Part shown: piece after piece, positions 1-8,124 of the stretch
Numbering within the stretch: position 1 is the first letter of the stretch
Layout: each line of letters begins with the position of its first letter
NCBI GenBank assembly: GCA_016283095.1
Contig: JAEEMG010000073.1
Location: forward strand, 147,938 to 211,937
Source of the DNA: Paludibacteraceae bacterium
GTDB lineage: Bacteria > Bacteroidota > Bacteroidia > Bacteroidales > Paludibacteraceae
DNA length: 64,000 nt
Direction: 5' to 3'
Made by a program: the position numbers and the translations under genes
Notes under the pieces: generated by a model
Seen by the model: the letters and a program-made list of their open reading frames with translations, nothing else
Told to the model about the DNA's origin: nothing
Database searches by the model: none

Positions 1-140
1 ACCTTGTCGCTTTGAGGGAAAACTTTGTCCCATTCCTGTGTGAGTTGCAATTCTTGTGCATTCATTGTCTTGTCGTTTTTTTGTTGAGAGCAGCCAACAA
101 GAGTGGCAATACAAGCGGCTGTTATTATTAATTTCTTCAT
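1..140 (-). CDS. Lipoprotein, probable alpha/beta hydrolase (5' part only)
   Basis: This is the first 46 or so codons of a minus-strand gene that continues past the left edge of the window. The N-terminus MKKLIITAACIATLVGCSQ is a lipoprotein signal peptide with the lipobox LVGC, so the mature protein should be anchored by Cys17. The following residues (TQEWDKVFPQSDKV) resemble the start of secreted alpha/beta hydrolases common in Prevotella and Bacteroides. That family assignment rests on a short stretch and is an inference. The catalytic region lies outside the window. Confidence 0.5.
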   Translation of the reverse strand, partial: MKKLIITAACIATLVGCSQQKNDKTMNAQELQLTQEWDKVFPQSDK

Positions 141-168
141 TTCTAATACGTTTTAATTTTAACTGAGA

Positions 169-176
169 CAAAAATA
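169..176 (-). promoter_or_regulatory. Candidate -7 box for the 1-140 gene
   Basis: Read on the minus strand the bases are TATTTTTG, matching the Bacteroidetes -7 consensus TAnnTTTG, 29 bases before the ATG. No good TTTG -33 box is seen at the usual distance, so the call is weak. Confidence 0.35.
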
Positions 177-291
177 CACTTTATGCAAGTAGACGAAGGT
201 ATCCAAAATTCGGAAAGAATTACCTTTTTGTAGGGTTGCAAACTTATAACTCTAAATATAGTGCTATAGATAAAAGAAATGGTCGCATTTA

Positions 292-897
292 TTATTGTTT
301 TATTACCCGTATTGCTCCAGAGCTATGTATTCTGACAATAGGATTGACGTCGTTTTCTGCGAGCTTTTGCAGTGTGTCGATATAAGGTTTTACAATTTCT
401 GGCCGACGTTTACCCATCACACGGAACATCTCAGGTGCCTCCATCCTTACCTTTTCATCCTTATCGTGTAGGAGATTAGCAAACAGCGATATGTTATCTT
501 TGTAGGGGTCGGGTGTATTGGTGGCGATATTCTCTGATGCCCAGATGAAACTTAATCTGACGCGTGGATTATCATCCGTCGCCAACTCAAACATCTTTTC
601 CCAATAAGGCTCGACAAGATCGAATCGTGTTCGTCCTATCCTTCCCATCGCATTCATGGCTCTTTCACGTAGCTGATCATCCTGAGAGTTTAGGAATGAA
701 GCTATTTTGGCGACGTGGGGGCATATTTCTTCTGGATATTGCAATCCCATCTCGCCAAGCATCCACAACGCTTTTGCTGTGATCTTCAGTGATTGGTTTT
801 CAAGCAGAGAAGCGATGTAAGGAATGTTCTCCTGCCAAGCATCTTTATTTTTTGTCAGAACACCCAGTTTGGTGTATAGATCTTTTTCTTCAAGCAT
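292..897 (-). CDS. HEAT-repeat protein
   Basis: A 201-residue protein made almost wholly of alpha-helical HEAT/ARM-like repeats of about 40 residues. Examples are ITAKALWMLGEMGLQYPEEI, LRERAMNAMGRIG and VRLSFIWASENIATNTPD, each with the typical Asp/Arg pattern between helices. There is no signal peptide or membrane segment, so it should be cytoplasmic. Such repeats form a curved scaffold for protein or nucleic acid binding, and no catalytic motif is visible. It lies 50 bases after the AlbA_2 regulator gene on the same strand and may be co-transcribed with it. A DNA-alkylation-repeat protein is an alternative, but the helix pattern alone cannot decide. Confidence 0.7.
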   Translation of the reverse strand: MLEEKDLYTKLGVLTKNKDAWQENIPYIASLLENQSLKITAKALWMLGEMGLQYPEEICPHVAKIASFLNSQDDQLRERAMNAMGRIGRTRFDLVEPYWEKMFELATDDNPRVRLSFIWASENIATNTPDPYKDNISLFANLLHDKDEKVRMEAPEMFRVMGKRRPEIVKPYIDTLQKLAENDVNPIVRIHSSGAIRVIKQ

Positions 898-947
898 AAT
901 ATCAAGGTTTTTATATTTTCCCCCTTCGTCGACAAGTCAGAAAGGGA

Positions 948-2357
948 TTATTTCTCCCTATTATCTATCACTTCCCAATGTCCTCCCTTGTCTGGACCAA
1001 CACGACGGATAATGCCTTTAGCTTGAAGATTTTTGATTTGCCTTGCAATGTTTCTTCTATCTATACCTATGATATTTGCCATTTCTTGAGTAGAAATTTC
1101 ATTATTGTTTTGAATGAGTTCGACAATTTTCTGTGACGTTTTCTGTGACGTTTTCTGTGACGTTTTCTGGGTAGTATCTTGATTTTCTATGACATTTTCC
1201 CCCACAAGTTTTTTGGTACTATTATTCCTAAACTCCTGTTCCATAAAACGTTCCCTCAGGATAGTGGCGGAAATACCTCCCCTTACTTCAGAAAAAACAG
1301 GAACTTGCAAGTTTTCCTTAGTGAATGAATTTACGATTTTTTCATATCCTCTTCCCCATGTTTCTATGAATCCAGCTAAATAGAACACTTTGGCAATTAG
1401 TCTGTTGCGTGGGTGAGACTCATGTGCTTCCATCAGTGTTTCTATTGTGAAGTTTGTTGGTAATGTACCGTCGTTCCAAAGCGTGATATGGTCGTTGAAG
1501 ACTTTCATCTGAGTGTCAACCCCCATATAATTGCGGTGGACAATGGCGTTACAGAGAATTTCACGTAGACCATCTTCTGGAAGTTCCAAAGGCTCTTTAC
1601 GTAGAAGTCCTTCATAATGAATGGGAGTTATGAGATATTTGCTACGTAATACCTCAATGATTCTATCTGGCATGAAAACCAATGGACAAGCGATATTGTC
1701 TTGCGTTATTAAATCGGAAACGTCCGTACCAAAGCGACCAATTCGAAATTGTGCACTTATACACCATCTCAAAATATCTTTTCCGAACAGGAGCATGGCG
1801 GCCATAGTGAGTCGTCCTTGATCATTCACCAGACCAAGGTTTTTTATCACTTGTTCAGTAGAATCATGCAGTGCATCTATATTTAAGCGTCGAGAATCTG
1901 TCGCACAACGCAGGAAATAGTCGATGGCTGAGCGGTCAAGATCGTCAAGGATGGCTGTAGGAACAGGGGTAGAATCCCAACTCAGATTCATCTTTTGCAA
2001 GAGAAAATCGTTAAGAGCAACACCTCCAAGTTCTTGTAACGTACTTCCCGACCTAAAATAATATTTGCCTCTATAGGTGACGGGCATCGAACAAGTAGGG
2101 ATTTCTATTCGGAGATATTCCAATCCGTTTTCACTCATCAAATTCACATTGACAAGCAATCCCATTGTGTCTCGTACCTTGTTAGGTATATCTTCCAACA
2201 GTTTGCGTGCGTTGTTTATGCCTGTAACTATCCCATTGTCATCAACGCCAATGAATATTGTGCCTCCTTGTGCATTGGCAAAACCACTTACATATTGAAG
2301 ATATTCATCACGCCAATTCTGTTTGAACTCTATGATTTGGTTCTCTTTTATTTTCAT
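948..2357 (-). CDS. AlbA_2 (Schlafen-type) putative transcriptional regulator
   Basis: A 469-residue protein of the COG2865 type. The N-terminal AlbA_2 domain (about residues 1-125) carries the hallmark IEFKQNW and FANAQGGTIFIGVDDNG segments. A middle GHKL/HATPase_c_4-like region holds ILCNAIVHRNY (N and H of the N box) and a glycine motif AGFIETWGRGYEKIV. The C-terminus is a winged helix (STQEMANIIGIDRRNIARQI). Between these lies a low-complexity linker built from four copies of a Lys-Thr-Ser-Gln unit, encoded by a 12-base tandem repeat at about 1131-1172. Members are predicted cytoplasmic DNA-binding regulators, often accessory. The target is not evident from context. The HEAT gene follows downstream. 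Confidence 0.75.
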   Translation of the reverse strand: MKIKENQIIEFKQNWRDEYLQYVSGFANAQGGTIFIGVDDNGIVTGINNARKLLEDIPNKVRDTMGLLVNVNLMSENGLEYLRIEIPTCSMPVTYRGKYYFRSGSTLQELGGVALNDFLLQKMNLSWDSTPVPTAILDDLDRSAIDYFLRCATDSRRLNIDALHDSTEQVIKNLGLVNDQGRLTMAAMLLFGKDILRWCISAQFRIGRFGTDVSDLITQDNIACPLVFMPDRIIEVLRSKYLITPIHYEGLLRKEPLELPEDGLREILCNAIVHRNYMGVDTQMKVFNDHITLWNDGTLPTNFTIETLMEAHESHPRNRLIAKVFYLAGFIETWGRGYEKIVNSFTKENLQVPVFSEVRGGISATILRERFMEQEFRNNSTKKLVGENVIENQDTTQKTSQKTSQKTSQKIVELIQNNNEISTQEMANIIGIDRRNIARQIKNLQAKGIIRRVGPDKGGHWEVIDNREK

Positions 2358-2524
2358 TCCAACTTTTATGAAGAATTGATAAAACAGGTTTATACTTCAT
2401 TAAGTATTTTTACAAAGGTACGATAATTTCAACGGTTCTTTAAACTATAGTCGATATCTTTTGGCATAATAGACTGATTTCTATAACATTTTTCTCTATA
2501 ATTTTTTGCTAGAATTCGGAAAAA

Positions 2525-2559
2525 ATCGGCAGAATACCAGTTTATGATATTCTGCCGAT
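2525..2559. terminator. 12-bp stem hairpin upstream of the peptidase remnant
   Basis: Perfect inverted repeat ATCGGCAGAATA (2525-2536) and TATTCTGCCGAT (2548-2559) with an 11-base loop. On the minus strand it is followed by a T-run (complement of 2520-2525), so it looks like an intrinsic terminator for minus-strand transcription. It also overlaps the apparent start of the 2558-2794 remnant. Confidence 0.5.
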
Positions 2560-2578
2560 GTGTTATGAGAATTTTTTT

Positions 2579-2794
2579 ATGTCATTTTTTCACAACCCAT
2601 GGACTAAGGTGATTGACGCAGATGCGTTTGCAGTATTCAAGAAAGAGGGAATATTCAATCAGCAGACGGCAGAGAGATTCCGTCGTGAGGTGTTGGAGAA
2701 GGGAGGAAGTGAGCATCCAATGACGCTGTATAAGCGATTCCGTGGTCAGGAGCCAACTATCGACGCTTTGTTGAAGAGAAACGGAGTGAAGTAA
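2579..2794 (+). pseudogene. C-terminal remnant of an M3 peptidyl-dipeptidase (Dcp-like)
   Basis: The 71 codons match only the extreme C-terminus of Dcp/oligopeptidase A-type M3 metallopeptidases, where a VIDADAF...FKKEGIFN...FRREVLEKGGSEHPM..LYKRFRGQEP pattern is typical. The HExxH zinc motif and the other roughly 600 residues of the family are missing. Just before VIDADAF, the residues (SFFHNPWTK) no longer fit the family's Tyr-rich 'YIWAEV' segment. The apparent ATG may be fortuitous. A good intrinsic terminator follows, as expected for the true 3' end of a former gene. I read it as a deletion remnant. A genuine small protein is possible but less likely. Confidence 0.75.
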
Positions 2795-2827
2795 ATGCTA
2801 AATTATAAATGCTTAATGCAGAATTAT

Positions 2828-2857
2828 AGAGACGTCCATTGTGGCGTCTCTTTTTTT
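2828..2857 (+). terminator. Intrinsic terminator after the M3 remnant
   Basis: AGAGACG (2828-2834) pairs with CGTCTCT (2845-2851), with an inner CCA/TGG pairing, followed by seven Ts. The GAGACG stem belongs to a palindrome family seen at many intergenic sites in the window. Confidence 0.75.
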
Positions 2858-3009
2858 GTTGAGTATAGTCAATAAAATCATAAGAAATGGAAATTCTTTC
2901 AAGAATATAATAGAGAATTATATGTATGCATCCAAATGGTCATAATCCGTAAAGTATGTATCCAAATGTAAGCGTCTATTACGATGAATAACTCCAAACT
3001 AATGAATAT

Positions 3010-3969
3010 TTAATGATCTTCATAATAGTCATATTCTATTATTGTTCGATTAACTTCATCTTTAGTTGTTTCTATTTTTTCGGTTCTATTTCCTTGTTTG
3101 TCAAATTTATTGATACGTCTTTCTTCTAATTTGCCATCTACATTGTAAGTAAAGACCTCTATGTTATACCCTTTTTCGTCGAACTTACAAATTCTTTTCC
3201 AATATCTTTTTTCTCCAGATTCTTTTCTACAAAACTCAACCATATTGCCTTTATCATCATATATATAGATTTCTTTCGTGTCTAAAAGTCCGTCGGGTCC
3301 ATAACAACATTTTTCTGTTTCATTTCCATTTCCGTCGTATTTGGTAGTCATTTTTAGATATAGCCTTCCTTCAGAATCATACTCGCACTCTTCTATTTCA
3401 TTCCCTTTATTATCGTACATGTATGTTGTTTTGAATTCCATGATGTTATCGGAATTGAATTTACATATTTTAATATTATTCCCCTTCTCATCATAATCGA
3501 AAATCAATTTACAGGTGTCAGAAGCAAAATGTATTTCTTCAGTAATATTTCCACAATTGTCGTACTTGTAAGACGTTAACAATGATGATTCCCCCTGGTT
3601 GTCTATCCTCCACACTTCAAGTAAATTTTCATTGTTGTCGTATTTGAGGGAGTCTGTCCAAGATAATTCACCATTGGAATTATAACAATATTTCTTGATG
3701 TTATTTCCGTTATCATCGTAACTGTAAATATATCTATTTGCTTCAAGAAAAAAATCCTCAATCAAATTACCTTTAATATCGAATTTCAGAATAGAGTAAG
3801 CCTGTTTTTTTGGAGCATCGAAGATTTTAACCTCCTTCACTTTACCTTTTAGTCCGGCGACCTCCCAACCCGTTTTTTTCTCTTTCATTTTATAGAATTT
3901 ACAATTCGAACAAGATGCTATTAAAAGATAAACCAAAAAGTAGCCGATTATATATGTTATTTTCTTCAT
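3010..3969 (-). CDS. Lipoprotein with YD/RHS-like repeats
   Basis: A 319-residue protein whose N-terminus (FLVYLLIASCSNC) is a lipoprotein signal with lipobox IASC. The rest is about ten copies of a 23-27-residue repeat of the form Y-x-Y-D-x-x-G-N-x-x-E, such as YMYDNKGNEIEECEYDSEG and YIYDDKGNMVEFC, close to the YD repeats of RHS proteins. Such repeats form beta-strand wraps on the cell surface. There is no toxin domain or RHS core cap, and the repeats run to the C-terminus. It is likely a monocistronic surface lipoprotein of unknown role, in a repeat-rich, accessory-looking stretch. Confidence 0.65.
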   Translation of the reverse strand: MKKITYIIGYFLVYLLIASCSNCKFYKMKEKKTGWEVAGLKGKVKEVKIFDAPKKQAYSILKFDIKGNLIEDFFLEANRYIYSYDDNGNNIKKYCYNSNGELSWTDSLKYDNNENLLEVWRIDNQGESSLLTSYKYDNCGNITEEIHFASDTCKLIFDYDEKGNNIKICKFNSDNIMEFKTTYMYDNKGNEIEECEYDSEGRLYLKMTTKYDGNGNETEKCCYGPDGLLDTKEIYIYDDKGNMVEFCRKESGEKRYWKRICKFDEKGYNIEVFTYNVDGKLEERRINKFDKQGNRTEKIETTKDEVNRTIIEYDYYEDH

Positions 3970-4002
3970 GATATGTAAACATCTATTTTGTTATTTACAA
4001 CC

Positions 4003-4010
4003 CAAATATA
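4003..4010 (-). promoter_or_regulatory. Candidate -7 box for the YD-repeat lipoprotein
   Basis: On the minus strand the bases are TATATTTG, an exact TAnnTTTG match 33 bases before the ATG at 3969. A TTTG lies 15 bases upstream of it, closer than the usual 19-21. Confidence 0.4.
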
Positions 4011-4350
4011 ACAATTAATCATATACAAAAAAAGCAGACACCATGTATCCTGCTATGAAGTCCATCATTGGTCGTTGTGTCCTTAACAATCCTCATAATT
4101 GACAATAGTAAGGGGTTCATGAACAATTACGAACCCTTTGGGTTAAGATATTTTAATGAATGGATTATAAGTAATAATAAATGATTTGATTTCTTTGTTA
4201 TTGTATTTTTTTATTGAGTATAGTCCATAAAAACATAAATTTTTGTATTTCTGTTGAGTATAATCAATAAAATAAGATATATGAATTTCCATTATGAATT
4301 GTATGAGTATTCTATTCTTAATAATCTCAAATTCTATATGGATTTGGTTA

Positions 4351-4535
4351 TGTCCTAGTTTAGACTGTTTTTTTCGTTTTTTTTCCTCAAAAAATCGTAG
4401 ACATTCTTTGAGAACTTCTATCCTCTGTGGTTTTATGCGCTCGCCTTCGGCTCGCACTAGTGGGGAGGGCAAGGGCGGAACGCCCTTTGCAATCCTCAAA
4501 TACAAAGACCTATTTATCAGTCATAAACTAGGACA
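4351..4535. mobile_element. MITE-like element with 17/18-bp terminal inverted repeats
   Basis: The left end reads TGTCCTAGTTTAGACTG (4351-4367). The right end (4518-4535), reverse-complemented, reads TGTCCTAGTTTATGACTG, so the two ends match except for one inserted base. The 185-base interior holds a T-rich run and the palindrome GGGCGGAACGCCC and no gene. No clean target-site duplication is visible. A long structured untranslated region is the alternative. Confidence 0.4.
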
Positions 4536-4555
4536 GAGTTATAAATTTATGGTGA

Positions 4556-4683
4556 TTCGTCCAGATTTGTGTTGTTTTTAGAGATTATTCGTCAAGAAAA
4601 ATGTAAAAATCTCAAAATATTCATCCAGATTTGTGTGTAAACAAGATTAGATTCGTCAAGAAAAATGTATTTTTGTGCTTAAA
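4556..4683 (+). repeat. 64-bp tandem duplication before the DUF4143 ATPase
   Basis: TTCGTCCAGATTTGTGT (4557) and TTCATCCAGATTTGTGT (4621), and GTCAAGAAAAATGTA at 4591 and 4655, show two copies with an offset of exactly 64 bases. The second copy ends just before the ATG at 4697, so it probably carries the gene's leader or promoter. Confidence 0.7.
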
Positions 4684-4696
4684 AAATATTGATTTT

Positions 4697-5995
4697 ATGT
4701 ATAGGACGATAATACAACAACTTATAGAATGGAAGAATAATCCTGATAGAAAACCATTGATACTTAAAGGGGCTCGACAGATTGGAAAGACGTGGATATT
4801 GAAGGAGTTTGGAAAGACTCAGTATCAACATGTGGCTTATGTCAGATGCGACAATGAACCAGTTGCTAGAAACTTATTCATGGATTACAATATCTCTCGT
4901 ATACTTAAGGTAGTTGAGGCAATCACCAAAGTTCCAATAATTCCAGGCAAGACATTAATAATATTTGATGAGATACAAGAGGTAAAAGGAGGTATCCATT
5001 CTTTAAAATATTTCTGTGAGGAGGCACCAGAATACCACGTAGCGGTAGCAGGTTCTCTCCTTGGCTTGTTATTGCATCCTGGAGAATCATTCCCTGTTGG
5101 AAAAGTTGACATATTGGAGATGCATCCTATGTCTTTTTCTGAATTTCTTTTAGCTGTAAATGAAAGTCAACTTCTTGACTTTCTTGTAGAGAAAGATTGG
5201 GATAGCATTGGGATACTTCACGAAAGATATATTAATCTTTTGCGTCAATATTATTATGTAGGAGGAATGCCAGAAGCTGTGAACGCATATATAGAGGGTA
5301 AAACATTGGAATCTGTACGTAATATTCAACTATCTATATTGGAGGCTTACAGATTAGATATCTCTAAGCATGCTGAGACAAAAGTGGCTATGAGAATTCA
5401 ACAAGTGTTCAATTCTATACCAATGCATTTAGCAAAGGAAAATAAGAAGTTTATCTTCAGTGCTGTGAAAAAAGGTGCTAGAGCAAATGATTTTGAAATT
5501 GCAATTCAGTGGTTAGTGGATGCAGGAATAGCAATTAAAGTACAACGTGTTAACTCTGGATTACCTCCTTTGAAATTCTATGAAGATATGGATTCATTTA
5601 AGCTTTATCTTCTTGATTGCGGACTTTTTGGTGCAATGGTAGAGGCTGATGCAAGTCAGGTGATTACGGGCGATAATGCTTTTCGTGAATACAAAGGAGC
5701 ATTTACTGAGGAATTTGTCCTAGAGCAGTTAGTGACATTGTCCAAACGTAATATTTACTATTACAGCAAAGAAAATTCACAGATTGAAGTAGATTTTGTG
5801 TTTCAGATAAATGGAGTGTCGGTTCCTTTAGAAGTAAAAGCAGAAGAAAATGTAAAGGCAAAGTCTTTAAAACTCTTTCATAATGAGTTTTCGATAATTC
5901 ATTCGTATAGGACATCGATGTGTAAATACAGAGAAGAAGAGTGGCTTACTAATATTCCTCTTTATGGTGTCAGAGAGTTTTTTAGTGGTTTATAG
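4697..5995 (+). CDS. AAA ATPase with DUF4143 domain
   Basis: A 432-residue protein of the AAA_14/DUF4143 family. The P-loop is GARQIGKTW, the Walker B segment is LIIFDEIQEV, and the sensor-like AVAGSLLGLLL follows. The C-terminal DUF4143 part has a PD-(D/E)xK-like signature (EVDFVF...VPLEVKAEEN), the nuclease-like fold known for this family. The family is widespread in accessory regions of Bacteroidetes and its role is not established. The ATG at 4697 begins the conserved MYRTIIQQLIEWKNNPDRKP segment. An in-frame TTG at 4631 would add 22 unconserved residues. It is monocistronic and is followed by a bidirectional hairpin terminator. Confidence 0.85.
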   Translation: MYRTIIQQLIEWKNNPDRKPLILKGARQIGKTWILKEFGKTQYQHVAYVRCDNEPVARNLFMDYNISRILKVVEAITKVPIIPGKTLIIFDEIQEVKGGIHSLKYFCEEAPEYHVAVAGSLLGLLLHPGESFPVGKVDILEMHPMSFSEFLLAVNESQLLDFLVEKDWDSIGILHERYINLLRQYYYVGGMPEAVNAYIEGKTLESVRNIQLSILEAYRLDISKHAETKVAMRIQQVFNSIPMHLAKENKKFIFSAVKKGARANDFEIAIQWLVDAGIAIKVQRVNSGLPPLKFYEDMDSFKLYLLDCGLFGAMVEADASQVITGDNAFREYKGAFTEEFVLEQLVTLSKRNIYYYSKENSQIEVDFVFQINGVSVPLEVKAEENVKAKSLKLFHNEFSIIHSYRTSMCKYREEEWLTNIPLYGVREFFSGL

Positions 5996-6016
5996 ATCGA
6001 ATCAGACTAAATAATA

Positions 6017-6046
6017 AAGGGGTTCATGAACAATCATGAACCCCTT
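6017..6046. terminator. Bidirectional hairpin between convergent genes
   Basis: AAGGGGTTCATGA (6017-6029) and TCATGAACCCCTT (6034-6046) form a perfect 13-bp stem with a 4-base loop. It lies between the DUF4143 ATPase (+) and the DUF1573 gene (-). A near copy occurs at 4110-4139. Confidence 0.7.
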
Positions 6047-6074
6047 CTGTGTTTAATATATTATATACAAACTC

Positions 6075-6473
6075 TTATAAGTCTTCTCCTTCTGGAGCTT
6101 TCTTTCCGTTAGAAACTTCACCCTTGATAGTAAGTTTAGTTTCACCAGCGTTAGACTTTACTGTTATTGTTTTGTTGAATGCACCTGGACGACCTGTAGC
6201 ATTGTAAGTTGCCTTAACAACACCTGTCTTGCCTGGAGCAACTGGAGTCTTTGTCCACTCTGGAGTAGTGCAGCCACAGCTGGCTTTAACTTCCTGTAAT
6301 ACCAAAGGCGCAGAACCAGTATTTGTGAATTTAAATTCACATGTCACCTTTCCCTTTGACTCTTCAAAAGTGCCAAAATTATGTACTATTTCGTCGAACT
6401 TTATACCAGCACCAGCAGCAAAAGAGACAACTGCCATCAAAGCTGTGCATAAAGTAATAATTAGTCTTTTCAT
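6075..6473 (-). CDS. DUF1573 periplasmic protein
   Basis: A 132-residue secreted protein. Residues 1-20 (MKRLIITLCTALMAVVSFAA) are a signal peptide. The mature part is a single Ig-like DUF1573 domain, with the diagnostic IVHNFGTFEESKGKVTCEF, LVLQEVKASCGCTTPEW and TVKSNAGETKLTIKGEV segments. The CGC(T) motif in the middle is the family hallmark. These small ASH-like beta-sandwich proteins are abundant in Bacteroidetes and are thought to act in the periplasm or at the envelope; no substrate is known. It is a single-gene unit with a candidate promoter at 6514-6545. Confidence 0.88.
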   Translation of the reverse strand: MKRLIITLCTALMAVVSFAAGAGIKFDEIVHNFGTFEESKGKVTCEFKFTNTGSAPLVLQEVKASCGCTTPEWTKTPVAPGKTGVVKATYNATGRPGAFNKTITVKSNAGETKLTIKGEVSNGKKAPEGEDL

Positions 6474-6513
6474 ACTATTATATATTAAAAGTTATACTTG
6501 TGAGTTCCTATTG

Positions 6514-6545
6514 CAAATATAATAGACTTTTGCTCTTGTCGCAAG
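6514..6545 (-). promoter_or_regulatory. Candidate promoter of the DUF1573 gene
   Basis: On the minus strand a CTTG (-33, one mismatch to TTTG) is followed after 20 bases by TATATTTG (6514-6521), matching the Bacteroidetes -7 consensus. The ATG lies 40 bases downstream. Confidence 0.55.
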
Positions 6546-6649
6546 TAATCAATATAGAAAATAAGCTATTTTATAACATTTTTTATGTTTTGATTTGTGC
6601 TGAAACAGTGCTATTTGCCCATTTGTGTTGCGAAACATCATCTGTCACA

Positions 6650-6680
6650 AAACAAAAAGAGACGCTATTAATAGCGTCTC
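6650..6680 (-). terminator. Intrinsic terminator after the tRNA
   Basis: GAGACGCTAT and ATAGCGTCTC (6659-6680) form a strong stem, followed on the minus strand by TTTTTGTTTT. It lies 13 bases past the 3' end of the tRNA. Confidence 0.8.
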
Positions 6681-6693
6681 TCTGATTCGTGGG

Positions 6694-6767
6694 TGGGCCC
6701 AACTGGGCTTGAACCAGTGACCCACGGGTTATGAGTCCGTTGCTCTAACCAACTGAGCTATAGGCCC
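6694..6767 (-). tRNA. tRNA with CAT anticodon, probably tRNA-Ile2 (lysidine type)
   Basis: The cloverleaf reads 5' GGGCCTATAGCTCAGTTGG, with anticodon loop CTCATAA, T arm GGTTCAAGCC and acceptor end GGGCCC plus A73. CCA is not encoded. The loop gives anticodon CAT. The acceptor pairs C4-G69 and C5-G68 are the elements known to be recognised by TilS in tRNA-Ile2, and the overall sequence resembles bacterial tRNA-Ile(CAT) more than elongator tRNA-Met. Elongator Met remains the alternative. It has its own promoter and terminator. Confidence 0.9.
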
Positions 6768-6807
6768 GAAACCAACTGTAAAAAGTTGATTTTTTGAAAT
6801 CGAGTGC

Positions 6808-6838
6808 AAAAGTAAGAAATTTTTGTTTCAAAACAAAT
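6808..6838 (-). promoter_or_regulatory. Promoter of the tRNA gene
   Basis: On the minus strand TTTG (6835-6838) is followed after exactly 19 bases by TACTTTTG (6808-6815). This is a full match to the Bacteroidetes -33/-7 consensus, about 40 bases before the mature 5' end. Confidence 0.7.
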
Positions 6839-6856
6839 TATTCCTTGCTTTTTTTA

Positions 6857-7957
6857 TTATACATTGAATCTAAAATGCATCAAATCTCCGTCCTGGCAAA
6901 CATATTCTTTTCCTTCAATGGAAATTTTGCCGGCTTCACGACATGCAGCTTCACTTCCAAGTGCTACGAAATCGTCGTATTTGATTACCTCGGCACGAAT
7001 AAATCCTTTCTCAAAATCTGAGTGGATGATTCCTGCACATTGAGGTGCTTTCGAACCACGGATGAATGTCCATGCTCTCACTTCCTGTACTCCGGCTGTG
7101 AAGTATGTCTGAAGATCCAATAGCTTGTAGGCTGACTTGATCAAGCGGACAACACCAGACTCTTTAAGTCCTGCTGCCTCAAGGAACTCCTGACGCTCTT
7201 CGAATGTCTCAAGCTCGTTAATGTCTGCTTCTGTTGCGGCTGCCACGATAAGCATCTCTGCGTTCTCGTCTTTGATAGCCTCTTTCACAGCCTCAGTATA
7301 TTTGTTTCCTGTCACTGCACTTGCTTCGTCGACGTTGCAAACATACATGACTGGCTTGGTTGTAAGAAGATATAGGTCTTTTACCAACTCTTTCTCTTCT
7401 TTTGTAAGCTCAACCTCTCTTGCAGATCTTCCTTCAAGTAGTTTGGCTCTGTATTTCTCAAGCACCTCACATGTTGCTTTCGCTACCTTGTCTCCTCCTG
7501 TCTGTGCCTGCTTTTTAAGCTTTGTCAGACGGCTTTCAACTGTTTCAAGGTCTTTTAGCTGAAGCTCTGTGTCGATGATCTCTTTGTCACGCACTGGATC
7601 CACACTTCCGTCTACATGTGTGACATTCTCGTTGTCGAAGCAACGCAATACATGTAGGATAGCGTCTGTCTCACGGATGTTTGCCAAAAACTTATTTCCA
7701 AGACCTTCTCCCTTGCTTGCTCCCTTCACCAATCCTGCGATGTCTACGATCTCAACTGTAGTAGGGACAACACGCTGCGGGTGAACAAGGTTTTCCAAAG
7801 TCACCAAACGATCGTCTGGCACGGTAATGACGCCGACGTTAGGTTCGATAGTACAGAATGGAAAGTTTGCTGCCTGCGCTTTTGCGTTCGACAAGCAGTT
7901 GAAAAGAGTCGATTTGCCTACGTTTGGTAAGCCGACAATACCGCATTGAAGTGCCAT
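6857..7957 (-). CDS. ychF: Redox-regulated ATPase YchF (Obg family)
   Basis: A 366-residue OBG-family P-loop protein. Walker A is GLPNVGKS (residues 9-16), G3 is [19 protein letters not shown], and the G4 position is NVDE. The NxxE in place of NKxD is the change that makes YchF prefer ATP over GTP. A coiled-coil region and a C-terminal TGS domain ([17 protein letters not shown]...[18 protein letters not shown]) complete the family architecture. It binds ribosomes and is linked to stress and redox responses. The ATG at 7957 gives the conserved [17 protein letters not shown] start; the upstream in-frame extension is unconserved. The length matches the family. Confidence 0.97.
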   Translation of the reverse strand: MALQCGIVGLPNVGKSTLFNCLSNAKAQAANFPFCTIEPNVGVITVPDDRLVTLENLVHPQRVVPTTVEIVDIAGLVKGASKGEGLGNKFLANIRETDAILHVLRCFDNENVTHVDGSVDPVRDKEIIDTELQLKDLETVESRLTKLKKQAQTGGDKVAKATCEVLEKYRAKLLEGRSAREVELTKEEKELVKDLYLLTTKPVMYVCNVDEASAVTGNKYTEAVKEAIKDENAEMLIVAAATEADINELETFEERQEFLEAAGLKESGVVRLIKSAYKLLDLQTYFTAGVQEVRAWTFIRGSKAPQCAGIIHSDFEKGFIRAEVIKYDDFVALGSEAACREAGKISIEGKEYVCQDGDLMHFRFNV

Positions 7958-7995
7958 TTTTATATATCTTTTATAGTTTTCTACATAATTTTTCA

Positions 7996-8003
7996 CAAAA
8001 GTA
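7996..8003 (-). promoter_or_regulatory. Candidate -7 box for ychF
   Basis: On the minus strand this reads TACTTTTG, a TAnnTTTG match, 38 bases before the ychF ATG. A TTTC lies 18 bases upstream as a weak -33. Confidence 0.4.
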
Positions 8004-8124
8004 ATCAAAATTGTCGATTTGTGAAAATGTGGCGATAATTATAAATTTGCAGCTGATTTTGAATGACTCCGAATATATGATTGCAGGGATGCGTGAATAC
8101 TCGTCTCTACGAAAATTAGAATAT

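Larger units (their letters stand above)
3970..4696. other. Gene-free stretch with several repeat structures
   Basis: No convincing gene lies here. The stretch holds a hairpin AAGGGGTTC/GAACCCTTT (4110-4139), a near copy of the terminator at 6017-6046. It also has two copies of a GAGTATAGTCAATAAAA-like motif (near 4215 and 4255; a third is near 2860), a 185-base segment bounded by inverted repeats (4351-4535), and a 64-base tandem duplication (4556-4683). Confidence 0.6.

Noticed and set aside
4143..4505. A 120-codon minus-strand frame
   Set aside because: It runs through the TIR-bounded segment and AT-rich sequence, with composition unlike genes and no recognisable motif.
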